Shown piece by piece: positions 34,207-41,325 of a stretch of 64,000 bases of DNA (its first letter is position 1; each line of letters opens with the position of its first letter). The notes beneath the pieces were generated by a model. That model was not told where the DNA came from. It made no database searches and was given only the letters and a program-made list of their open reading frames with translations. Source of the stretch: Cupriavidus pauculus (lineage in GTDB: Bacteria; Pseudomonadota; Gammaproteobacteria; Burkholderiales; Burkholderiaceae); assembly GCF_008693385.1 (NCBI RefSeq), contig NZ_CP044067.1:2213501-2277500 (forward strand). Direction: 5' to 3'. The translations under genes were made by a program, and so were the position numbers.

Positions 34207-34656
34207 TCAGGATTCTTGCAGCGCAGGCTGAGCCTCGGTTGCCAGGGAGGGCTGCTGGGTTTCGGATGCCGCGGGGTCGCCTATGGCGGCCCACGCCGAG
34301 GCCAGGTTCTCGAGCAGTGCATCGACTTCATCCAGCAGGGTGGCGTCGTTGCGCAGATTTGCCAGCAGGAGCCGGCGCGTCATGTATTCGTAGAGAGACT
34401 CGAGGTTGGCGGAGATGTCTCCGCCTGCCTCATGATCCAGCACGGCTCTGAGACCGTTGTCGATGATATTGATTGCCTTGGAGATCGCGTTGCCGCGCGC
34501 TTCCGTTTCGCCGTTCTCCATGTGGAACTTTGCGCGCGCGATGGCCGAGCGGGCACCGTCGTACAGCATGACGATGAGCTTGTGCGGGCTCGCGTTCATG
34601 ACGCCGGTCTGGACACCGACCTGGGCGTAAGCGTTGATACCTTGGCGCGCGAACAT
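34207..34656 (-). CDS. fliS: Flagellin export chaperone FliS
   Basis: This 149-residue four-helix protein has the FliS N-terminus (GINAYAQVGVQTGVMNASPH) and the L-I-x-M-L-Y-D-G-A motif (KLIVMLYDGARSAIARAKFH), then NAISKAINIIDNGLRAVLDH and LYEYMTRRLLLANLRND. It binds the flagellin C-terminus and prevents early polymerisation. It follows fliD by 17 bases. The tail is longer than usual and Gln/Ala-rich. Confidence 0.93.
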   Translation of the reverse strand: MFARQGINAYAQVGVQTGVMNASPHKLIVMLYDGARSAIARAKFHMENGETEARGNAISKAINIIDNGLRAVLDHEAGGDISANLESLYEYMTRRLLLANLRNDATLLDEVDALLENLASAWAAIGDPAASETQQPSLATEAQPALQES

Positions 34657-34673
34657 GGCGATCTCCGAAAGTG

Positions 34674-36116
34674 TTACTTGTTGCTGCTGGACAGCGACGC
34701 GAACTGTTGCGTCAGGTAGGACTTGGTCTGGTTCAGCTGGGCGACCAGTGCATCGAGTGCCGTGAACTGAGCCTTGTAGCGGTCCATGGTCGTCTGGATG
34801 CGGTCCTGGGTCTGGGTGTACTTGTCGTTCAGGTCCTTGAGCGAGTCGGTCAGGCCGGTGGTCACGGCATTCAGTGCGCCGCCATCGGCGTTGAGGCCAT
34901 CAACATAGTCCGAAATCGTGTTGCCCAGGCCCTTGCTGCCGTTCACGCCGCCGAAGAATGCGGACATGCCCGAAGCGTTGTCGCGGATCGCGGCGTCGAG
35001 CTTGTCGTCGTTGACTTTGAGCTTGCCGTAGTTCTGACCCTTGTTGGACGTGTCGAGGTCGAACGAGATACCCAGTTGCGACAGCGACAGCGTGCCACCC
35101 TTGCCATCGGGCAGGCCGGCATTGAGCATCGAGCGCAGGCTGGTCTGGATGTTGCGCAGCGTGGCATCGCCAGTCAGCGGCGACGAGCTCGAAGGATCGC
35201 CAGGCTTGTTGGCGCTGGTGTCGAACGCCGTCTGCGTCGCGGCCTCCGTCAGCAGTGCGTTGTAGGCGCTCACGAAGTCCGTGACGGCCTTCTTGATGGC
35301 GTCGTTGTCCTGCGTCGTGGTCAGCGTGGTGTCGCCGGTTGCGGTCAAGGCGAGCGTGGTGCCCGGTACGGCGTCCTTGACGGTGTTTTCCTGGCTGACG
35401 ATGTCGATGCCGTTCACCGTGAGGGCGGCGTTGCCGGCCTTGATCTTTTCCTGCATGCCGTTCGGCTGCGTCGCTTGCGTCGGATCGAATGCGAGGACGT
35501 TGCTGACCGCGCTGTCGCTGGCGCTCACGCGCATGGACATGTCTTCGCCGGTCTTGGCGGACGTCAGCACCAGACGATAGGGCGTGCCCGAACCGTCATT
35601 GACGATGCTGGCCTTCACGCCGACGTCGGCCTTGTTGATCGAATCGCGGATGCCCTGCAGCGACGTGTCGGAACCGATGGTGACCGTCTTGGTGCTGGTC
35701 GGCGCGCCGCCGGTGGCAAGGTCCTTGCCGAAATCGAACGTAATGGTGCCGCCGCCGATCGCCGTGGTCTGGCTGGCCTGACCCGCCGAGGCCAGCGTCT
35801 GCGCCTGTGCGAGCTTCGTGATCTTGATGGCGTAGCTGCCCGGCACGGAGTCGGTGCTCGTCGTGGGGGTCAGGATGCCGTTGCTGACGGCCGCCTTCAC
35901 CACGGAGAAGGTCTTCGGATTCGTCAGGTTCTTTGCTGCCGCCTGGTACGCATCCAGTGCGTTCTTGATCTTGCCGTAAGCCGACAGCTTCGCCTGATAG
36001 GCGGTGGCCTGATCCTGGATGGGCGTAAGCGCCAGATTCTCGTTGGTCTGCAACGACGTGAGCAGATCCTGCAGATTCAGACCCGAACCGACACCGATGT
36101 TGGAGATTCCTGCCAT
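34674..36116 (-). CDS. fliD: Flagellar filament cap protein FliD
   Basis: This 480-residue protein has a FliD N-terminal segment (SNIGVGSGLNLQDLLTSLQT), a central variable domain with IRDSINKADVGVKASIVNDG, and the C-terminal domain with TQTQDRIQTTMDRYKAQFTA and LDALVAQLNQTKSYLTQQFA. It caps the growing filament and guides flagellin insertion. It lies downstream of flaG with fliS and fliT following. Confidence 0.95.
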   Translation of the reverse strand: MAGISNIGVGSGLNLQDLLTSLQTNENLALTPIQDQATAYQAKLSAYGKIKNALDAYQAAAKNLTNPKTFSVVKAAVSNGILTPTTSTDSVPGSYAIKITKLAQAQTLASAGQASQTTAIGGGTITFDFGKDLATGGAPTSTKTVTIGSDTSLQGIRDSINKADVGVKASIVNDGSGTPYRLVLTSAKTGEDMSMRVSASDSAVSNVLAFDPTQATQPNGMQEKIKAGNAALTVNGIDIVSQENTVKDAVPGTTLALTATGDTTLTTTQDNDAIKKAVTDFVSAYNALLTEAATQTAFDTSANKPGDPSSSSPLTGDATLRNIQTSLRSMLNAGLPDGKGGTLSLSQLGISFDLDTSNKGQNYGKLKVNDDKLDAAIRDNASGMSAFFGGVNGSKGLGNTISDYVDGLNADGGALNAVTTGLTDSLKDLNDKYTQTQDRIQTTMDRYKAQFTALDALVAQLNQTKSYLTQQFASLSSSNK

Positions 36117-36154
36117 GTTCTTTACCTTGTTTTTTTCTTCAACTGGATGCCGTT

Positions 36155-36535
36155 CTACACGGCGTGACTGACAAACAGACCCTGCAACTTGTCGATCGCG
36201 CGGGCGACGCGCAGGACTTCCTCGTTCGGCATTTGCCGGATGACCTCGCCCGTGTCCTTGTCGATCACCTTGGTGATGACGCGGTGCGTCTTGTCGTCGA
36301 TCTCGAATCGCAGGCCGATCGACGTCGTCTTGAGAACATCGACGAGCTCCTGCACGGCACCGGTGGTGTCGGAGGACGAATCGGAGTTCCTGGAGAAAGA
36401 CGGGGCAGCGGGGTCCGCCGCGCGTTGCGGCTCGCCAGGCAGTTTGGCCGCGCCGGCCGGCGCTGGCGCCTGGCTCGTGGCGGGATGCGCGGCGACCTGC
36501 GCCGGGGGCATCGAAACGGTATTAGGGTGTGCCAT
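36155..36535 (-). CDS. flaG: FlaG family flagellar protein
   Basis: The start at ATG 36535 gives 126 residues. The first half is Pro/Ala-rich, the second half has the FlaG pattern (VDVLKTTSIGLRFEIDDKTH, VIDKDTGEVIRQMPNEEVLR, AIDKLQGLFVSHAV). FlaG proteins affect filament length; the mechanism is unclear. It lies between fliC and fliD, separated from fliC by a terminator and a hairpin. Confidence 0.85.
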   Translation of the reverse strand: MAHPNTVSMPPAQVAAHPATSQAPAPAGAAKLPGEPQRAADPAAPSFSRNSDSSSDTTGAVQELVDVLKTTSIGLRFEIDDKTHRVITKVIDKDTGEVIRQMPNEEVLRVARAIDKLQGLFVSHAV

Positions 36536-36583
36536 GGTCTTTCTCCGTCCGAAAAGGCTCGGGTCAGTGTCCTGTTGAAACGC

Positions 36584-36609
36584 TTTGCAGGCAGCGGTCT
36601 GCCTGCAAA
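36584..36609 (-). promoter_or_regulatory. Perfect 11-bp hairpin in the flaG leader
   Basis: TTTGCAGGCAG-CGGT-CTGCCTGCAAA lies 49 bases upstream of the flaG start and just after the fliC terminator in the direction of transcription. It may be a second stop for fliC read-through, a processing or stability element, or a leader structure that limits flaG-fliD expression. Confidence 0.6.
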
Positions 36610-36619
36610 ACATTCCGGC

Positions 36620-36649
36620 AAAAAGGCCGGGCCTTGCGGCCCGGCCTTT
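36620..36649 (-). terminator. fliC terminator
   Basis: The 12-bp perfect stem (AAAGGCCGGGCC / GGCCCGGCCTTT) has a GCAA tetraloop when read on the minus strand and is followed by T residues. It sits 12 bases after the fliC stop and explains high monocistronic fliC expression. Confidence 0.92.
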
Positions 36650-36661
36650 CCTGCGGCGTGA

Positions 36662-37849
36662 TTAACGCAGCAGCGACAGCACGTTCTGGGTCGTCTGGTT
36701 GGCTTGCGACAGCACCGACGTACCAGCTTGTTGCAGGATCTGCGCGCGGGTCATGTTCGACACTTCCGTTGCGTAGTCAGCGTCTTCGATGCGCGAACGC
36801 GAAGCCGACAGGTTGTTCACCGTCGTGCTCAGGTTGTTGATCGTCGATTCGAACCGGTTTTGCACAGCACCCAGGGCCGAACGCAGGTTGTCCACCGTGG
36901 ACAGTGCGGCGTCCATCGTGGCCAGCGGGTTCGTCGTAGCGGTTTGCTGGAAGTCCGAGGACGTCAGCGCTGCACCGTTGATCGTGAAGCCAGCGGTCGT
37001 ACCGTTGTTCACGGCGTCGCTTGCCTTGACGGCGATGTACATCGTCGTCGAGGTAGCCGTGCCGTTGCCAGCGAAGCCCTTGGCCGACAGAGCCGTGTCG
37101 TCGGCGGCGGTCAGGCCGGTCATGCTCACGCGAACGAACAGGTTGCCCTTCGAGTCTTGCACCAGGTCTTGGGCGTTGATAGCCGACGAGGTGTTCAGGC
37201 CCAGAGCGCGCTGGATGTCGGCAGCCGACACGCCGGTTGCGCTGGTGCCGGTTGCGCCGTTGCCGAAGATGGCGGTAACAGCGGTACCGTTGGCGATCGT
37301 GCCGGTCGTGCCTTGCGGGCCAGCAACGCTGAAGCCCGAGATGCCCAGGGTCTTCGACGTGATTTGCTGCAGGCCGATCGTGATGGTTTCAGCGTCGTTC
37401 GCGCCAACCTGGATCGTCATGTTCTGGTTCTTGGCCAGAACCTTCACACCGTTGAACTGGGTTTGCGACGACACGCGGTCGATTTCAGCCAGACGCTGCT
37501 TGATTTCGTCCTGGATCGACTTCAGGTCCGAACCCGAGTTCGTGCCGTTGGCGGCTTGCACCGACAGTTCACGGACACGTTGCAGGTTGTTGTTGACTTC
37601 GGTCAGCGCGCCTTCGGTCGTTTGAGCGATCGAGATACCGTCGTTGGCGTTACGCGAAGCTTGCGTCAGGCCGCGGATGTTGGCGGTGAAGCGGTTGGCG
37701 ATGGCTTGGCCAGCGGCGTCGTCCTTTGCGCTGTTGATGCGCAGACCCGACGACAGGCGTTGGATCGCGCTGTTCAGCGAAGCTTGCGAGGTGTTCAGGT
37801 TGCTCTGCGTTTGCAGAGACAGAATGTTGGTGTTGATGACTTGCGCCAT
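36662..37849 (-). CDS. fliC: Flagellin FliC
   Basis: This 395-residue flagellin has a conserved N-terminus ([60 protein letters not shown]) and C-terminus ([40 protein letters not shown]). The central 170-315 is a variable, Thr/Ser/Ala-rich region that offers many hydroxyl residues for O-glycosylation. It is exported by the flagellar system with FliS. Preceded by a FliA-type promoter and followed by a strong terminator. Confidence 0.97.
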   Translation of the reverse strand: MAQVINTNILSLQTQSNLNTSQASLNSAIQRLSSGLRINSAKDDAAGQAIANRFTANIRGLTQASRNANDGISIAQTTEGALTEVNNNLQRVRELSVQAANGTNSGSDLKSIQDEIKQRLAEIDRVSSQTQFNGVKVLAKNQNMTIQVGANDAETITIGLQQITSKTLGISGFSVAGPQGTTGTIANGTAVTAIFGNGATGTSATGVSAADIQRALGLNTSSAINAQDLVQDSKGNLFVRVSMTGLTAADDTALSAKGFAGNGTATSTTMYIAVKASDAVNNGTTAGFTINGAALTSSDFQQTATTNPLATMDAALSTVDNLRSALGAVQNRFESTINNLSTTVNNLSASRSRIEDADYATEVSNMTRAQILQQAGTSVLSQANQTTQNVLSLLR

Positions 37850-37945
37850 GGTACGACTCCTATTTGCAATGTTTTAGGCATTCCGGCGGGTGCCGTAACG
37901 TTGGCTGCCTGCTGGAGCAGGGGTAGAGTGCCTCCGTTGCAAGGG

Positions 37946-37972
37946 TTATCGACCAGCGGTGGGGAAGCTTTA
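37946..37972 (-). promoter_or_regulatory. FliA (sigma-28) promoter of fliC
   Basis: On the minus strand TAAAGCTT (-35) and GTCGATAA (-10) are separated by exactly 11 bases, matching the consensus TAAAGTTT-N11-GCCGATAA at 14 of 16 positions. The fliC start codon lies 96 bases downstream of the -10, leaving a leader of about 90 bases. Confidence 0.85.
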
Positions 37973-37996
37973 GTGTGACTTTTACTAGAGTTGTGC

Positions 37997-38380
37997 TCAG
38001 CGGCGCTTGCGGGTGCGCGGTACGAACAGGCGCACGAAATCCGGCGAGGTTTCCGCGTCCGGCACCACGGCCTCGCCCTCGGGGCCGGCCGGCGTCACCA
38101 CCGTGACGGCGCGCTTGTACACCAGCACGGGCGTCGGATCGTCGAGATCCTGCCCGAGCAGCAGCATGTAATTGTCCGAAGCGATGACCACGCCCGTGAG
38201 GCGTGTGCCGTTCGACAAGTGGACGATGACCGGAACGCGACTGGCGCTGTGGGCCGCAAATTGCAGGTGCTGTAGTTTGCGACTGGGTCTGGAGGCCTTT
38301 TTTTCCTGCTTCACAACTTCTCCGGAAGAGCCCACAAGGGATCTGGCGGCTGACGACGATACGAGGGATGAAACATTCAC
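37997..38380 (-). CDS. Hfq-like RNA-binding protein with N- and C-terminal extensions
   Basis: This 127-residue protein starts at GTG 38380. Residues 36-97 align with Hfq: LQHLQFAAHSASRVPVIVHL resembles Hfq L-Q-D-P-F-L-x-x-L-R-x-E-R-V-P-V-x-I-Y-L; Sm1 is L-S-N-G-T-R-L-T-G-V; Sm2 is LVYKRAVTVVTP, against Hfq MVYKHAISTVVP. The Y-K of the Sm2 motif is kept (88-89), the following His is Arg. About 35 Ser/Lys-rich residues precede, and a 30-residue acidic-then-basic tail (VPRTRKRR) follows. It is not the housekeeping hfq, which is normally shorter and next to hflX. A role in RNA regulation of motility is inferred from position upstream of fliC. Confidence 0.7.
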   Translation of the reverse strand: MNVSSLVSSSAARSLVGSSGEVVKQEKKASRPSRKLQHLQFAAHSASRVPVIVHLSNGTRLTGVVIASDNYMLLLGQDLDDPTPVLVYKRAVTVVTPAGPEGEAVVPDAETSPDFVRLFVPRTRKRR

Positions 38381-38512
38381 TCTCGGTACCGGCGCGGGAG
38401 ATCCCGCAGTCGCCTTGTTTATCGGGCGCTGCCAGAAGAGAAGGGGAATACTTCAGGCCAAAGGGTAACAAAGTTTTACAAATCGTGACGAGAGCGAGCG
38501 CTGACCATCGGC

Positions 38513-38859
38513 TAGAGCGTTTGCTCTAACAATATCGTTGTGAAAATTGTGAGGTTGAGGTAACTCTCGGATTGAGAGTTACAGACTTGCCAAAAGAATC
38601 GCGATCGGCACAAACCAAAGACTCAAGGTTTGTGAAGATGCTGCCGTTATCTCTCGGCAGCGCCAAAAGTGATGCCTTCGAATGTTTTTAGTGAAGAAAT
38701 TCACTTGCCACTTACACCCACCATCAGGGGTTTCCCTGATAGAAGGTCGATTTACACCTCATGTAAGCGGGTTTATATTCGTGGCCTGAGCCAAAAGTCC
38801 GGTTCTTCTACAGCAGTCCTGAAAGCCTACGAGCACCCCGCGCGTGGGCTTCTTTTTTT
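38513..38859 (+). ncRNA. Candidate structured RNA: seven perfect hairpins ending in a terminator
   Basis: Inverted repeats, all perfect: TAGAGC/GCTCTA (38513-38528), GTAACTCTC/GAGAGTTAC (38560-38582), CACAAACC/GGTTTGTG (38609-38634), GCTGCCG/CGGCAGC (38640-38661), AGTGAA/TTCACT with a GAAA loop (38690-38705), ATCAGGG/CCCTGAT (38723-38740), TTACA/TGTAA (38752-38766). They are followed by a 9-bp terminator stem and seven T at 38823-38859. GCCAAAAG occurs three times between them. The GNRA-type loop and terminator polarity indicate the plus strand. It could be a small RNA or a structured leader of the chemoreceptor gene. The loops lack repeated GGA, so it does not look like a CsrB/RsmZ sponge. 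The start of transcription is not identified. Confidence 0.55.
38823..38859 (+). terminator. Intrinsic terminator of the candidate RNA
   Basis: AAGCCTACG pairs with CGTGGGCTT (one G-U) over 9 bp with an 11-base loop and is followed by C and seven T. There is no protein gene upstream on this strand, which argues for an untranslated transcript or attenuation 237 bases before the chemoreceptor start. Confidence 0.8.
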
Positions 38860-39095
38860 GGCGAGCCCGCGTCGCTCCATATCCTTCAGAGTGCACGGGA
38901 GCTATTAGACGCCACCCGGCAGCGGGTCAATTTGCCGAACTGCCAGTGTTTTACCCGTCATTTCAAATTCCGCCTCAAGTCGCCTTCCGGCCACGCCGTT
39001 AGGGCCTCCGTGCGTCCCCCCGCATGGCCTGAACTGCCGGGGGTGATACGCCGCTCCTGCCAAACCAAAGCGAACAAGAGAGAAGGGGAACGGTG

Positions 39096-41216
39096 ATGGG
39101 CTTGCGAAATACAGGCATCGGGACAAGGCTGTCCCTGGCATTTCTGCTGGTGGTCGTGTTGCTGGCCGCCGTGGCGGCAGTGGGCGTGTCGTCGCTCCAT
39201 GGCATGAACGACGCCATGCATACGGCCGTCGAGCAGCGTCTGCTGCGCGTGCTGGACCTCAATCGCGTCAAGGGCGACGCGCAACAGATCGGCATGCTGG
39301 TGCGCGACGCGGCACTGTCGCAGGATCCGGCGATCGTCACGCGCAATGCCGAGCGCATCGTCGCCGTGCGCGAGGACGTGGCGCGCACGCTCGGGGAATT
39401 CAGCAAGCTGCTCGAGCAGTCGGGCCATCCCGATCGCAAGGCGATGCTGGACTCGCTGACGCAGGCGCGCGAAGGCTATAACAAGCAGCTCGATGCCGTG
39501 ATCCAGCAACTGCGGGCCAGCGACTTCGACGGCGCGCGAAGCGGTCTCGCCAATGGGCTGGGTCCGGCGCAGGTGCCGTATTTCGAGAAGCTCGACGAAC
39601 TCTCGGCATCGGGCCGCAAGATGGCGATCTCCGCCGTCGGTACCGCAAGCGAGCGGTACGAGCTCACACGTGACGTGCTGATTGGCCTGGCCATCGTGGC
39701 CGCGGTGGTCGCTGCCATGCTCGGCATGGCCATCACGCGTTCCATCACGCGGCCCGCCCGGCACGCGCTGGACGCGGCCGAGGCGCTGTCGGCCGGCCGG
39801 CTCGGCCATACGATCGAGGTGCGCAGCCAGGACGAAATGGGCCGCATGCTCGGCGCGCTCGAAGGGGCCTTCGGTCAATTGCGCAGCCTTGTGCATGGCA
39901 TTCAGCAGGCGGCGGGCTCGATCGACACCGCCGCGCGCGAGATCAGCACCGGCAACACGGATTTGTCCCAGCGTACGGAAGAGCAGGCGGCCTCGCTCGA
40001 ACAGACCGCTGCATCGATGGAGCAGCTGACCTCGACGGTGCGTCAGAACGCCGAGAACGCGCGCCAGGCCAACCAGCTCGCGGTGAATGCATCCGACGTG
40101 GCCAGCCAGGGCGGCCGTGCCGTGCGCGGCGTGGTGGAGACGATGGACGGCATCTCGAAGTCGTCGCAGCGCGTGACCGAGATCATCGGGGTGATCGAGG
40201 GCATTGCGTTCCAGACCAATATTCTTGCGCTCAACGCGGCCGTGGAAGCGGCGCGCGCGGGCGAGCAGGGCCGGGGCTTCTCGGTCGTGGCGGCGGAAGT
40301 GCGCACGCTGGCGCAGCGGTCGTCCGCGGCGGCGAAGGAAATCGGCGAACTGATCAACGGGTCGGTCCGGCAGGTGCAGGACGGCGCGAAGCAGGTGGAG
40401 CAGGCGGGCAGGACCATGGACGATATCGTCGGCGCGGTCCGCCGCGTGACGGACATCATGGGCGAGATCACCGCGGCGAGCCAGGAGCAGTCGGCCGGCA
40501 TCGAGCAGGTGAGCCTGGCCATTACCCAGATGGAAGGCGTGACGCAGCAGAACGCGGCGCTCGTCGAAGAGGCCGCGGCGGCCGCCGAAAGCCTGCTGCA
40601 GCAGGCGCAGGGGCTGGTGACCGAAGTCGCCAAGTTCGATATCGGCGGCACGCAGGGTGCCGCGACGAGCCGCGCAGCCATCGCCCATGCCGCAGTGCCC
40701 GCCCTTGCCGCACCTTCCGCACCTTCCGCACGCGCGCTGCCATCGCGCCTGCCCGCCCTCGCGTCCGCATCCACCTCGTCCGCGGCTCGCACCGGACGCG
40801 CCTTGCCTTCGCCGACTCCCGCAGTCGTGCGCGAGCCCGCTGCCTCGTCCGCGACGACGGCGCCCGCCACGCGCGTGCGCGCCATCTCGCGCCCGGTGAA
40901 CGCGGCGGCCGCTCCGGCTGCGGCGCGCCCGGCGCCTGCCGAGACGAAGCGCCCCGCCCAACCGACGGCCGCCCCGGCACCGCGCGCCACGCGCGAACCC
41001 GCCGTCCCCGCAGCGGTCCGCCCGCCGGTGACGCGCAAGCCGCAGGCTTCCGTGCTGCCCACGCGCACGCCGGCGACACCGGCCAAAGCGCGCGGTCCGG
41101 TGGAGCGTCAGCGCCGCGAGCCGGTATTGCAGCCCGCGCGCCGTCCGGGCCATGCCCGCCCGGCCGCGAGCCCCGCGCTCGCGACCGCCGGCGCCGGCGA
41201 GTGGGAAACTTTCTGA
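39096..41216 (+). CDS. Methyl-accepting chemotaxis protein with long Pro/Ala tail and EWETF end
   Basis: ATG 39096 after AGAAGGGG is preferred to the GTG one codon earlier. The protein has 706 residues. TM1 is at about 10-31 (SLAFLLVVVLLAAVAAVGVS), a periplasmic four-helix sensor follows to about 190, then TM2 (LIGLAIVAAVVAAMLGMAIT), HAMP, and the signalling hairpin with its tip at IAFQTNILALNAAVEAARAG. From about residue 530 there is a Pro/Ala/Arg-rich linker of about 170 residues ending in G-E-W-E-T-F, like the NWETF pentapeptide that tethers CheR and CheB in Tar/Tsr. The linker is unusually long. The ligand is unknown. Confidence 0.92.
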   Translation: MGLRNTGIGTRLSLAFLLVVVLLAAVAAVGVSSLHGMNDAMHTAVEQRLLRVLDLNRVKGDAQQIGMLVRDAALSQDPAIVTRNAERIVAVREDVARTLGEFSKLLEQSGHPDRKAMLDSLTQAREGYNKQLDAVIQQLRASDFDGARSGLANGLGPAQVPYFEKLDELSASGRKMAISAVGTASERYELTRDVLIGLAIVAAVVAAMLGMAITRSITRPARHALDAAEALSAGRLGHTIEVRSQDEMGRMLGALEGAFGQLRSLVHGIQQAAGSIDTAAREISTGNTDLSQRTEEQAASLEQTAASMEQLTSTVRQNAENARQANQLAVNASDVASQGGRAVRGVVETMDGISKSSQRVTEIIGVIEGIAFQTNILALNAAVEAARAGEQGRGFSVVAAEVRTLAQRSSAAAKEIGELINGSVRQVQDGAKQVEQAGRTMDDIVGAVRRVTDIMGEITAASQEQSAGIEQVSLAITQMEGVTQQNAALVEEAAAAAESLLQQAQGLVTEVAKFDIGGTQGAATSRAAIAHAAVPALAAPSAPSARALPSRLPALASASTSSAARTGRALPSPTPAVVREPAASSATTAPATRVRAISRPVNAAAAPAAARPAPAETKRPAQPTAAPAPRATREPAVPAAVRPPVTRKPQASVLPTRTPATPAKARGPVERQRREPVLQPARRPGHARPAASPALATAGAGEWETF

Positions 41217-41238
41217 AAGAAAGCGGACATGCGCGTCG

Positions 41239-41271
41239 AAGGAGAACTCGCCTACAATGGCGGTTCTCCTT
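41239..41271 (+). promoter_or_regulatory. Large palindrome with TACAAT centre between the MCP and MFS genes
   Basis: AAGGAGAAC and GTTCTCCTT (41239-41247, 41263-41271) form a perfect 9-bp inverted repeat, with an inner CGCC/GGCG pair around a central TACAAT (41253-41258) that would make a good -10 box. It could be an operator over the promoter of the MFS gene at 41326, or a terminator-like structure for the chemoreceptor gene. It lacks a T-run. Confidence 0.5.
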
Positions 41272-41325
41272 GATCACAAGAGCAGACAAGGCCAACGAGG
41301 GCCCGTGCCGCACATCGGCACATCC

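Larger units (their letters stand above)
38381..39095. other. 715-base intergenic region between the Hfq-like gene and the chemoreceptor gene
   Basis: There is no convincing protein gene here; the one open frame (38669-38908) has no family resemblance or codon bias. The region holds the tandem hairpins and terminator marked separately, the promoter of the minus-strand Hfq-like gene (not identified) and, after 38860, the presumed promoter of the chemoreceptor gene (not identified). Confidence 0.6.

Noticed and set aside
38513..38859. CsrB/RsmZ-type sponge RNA
   Set aside because: Only one loop (GGATT at 38569) contains GGA; repeated GGA loops are the hallmark of that class.
38513..38859. 6S RNA or tmRNA
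   Set aside because: 6S RNA is one long hairpin with a central bubble and tmRNA has a tRNA-like end and a tag ORF; a row of separate short hairpins fits neither.
38669..38908. 79-codon frame inside the candidate RNA
   Set aside because: It runs through four stems and the terminator, has no ribosome site and no protein-like pattern. The stems explain the sequence better.
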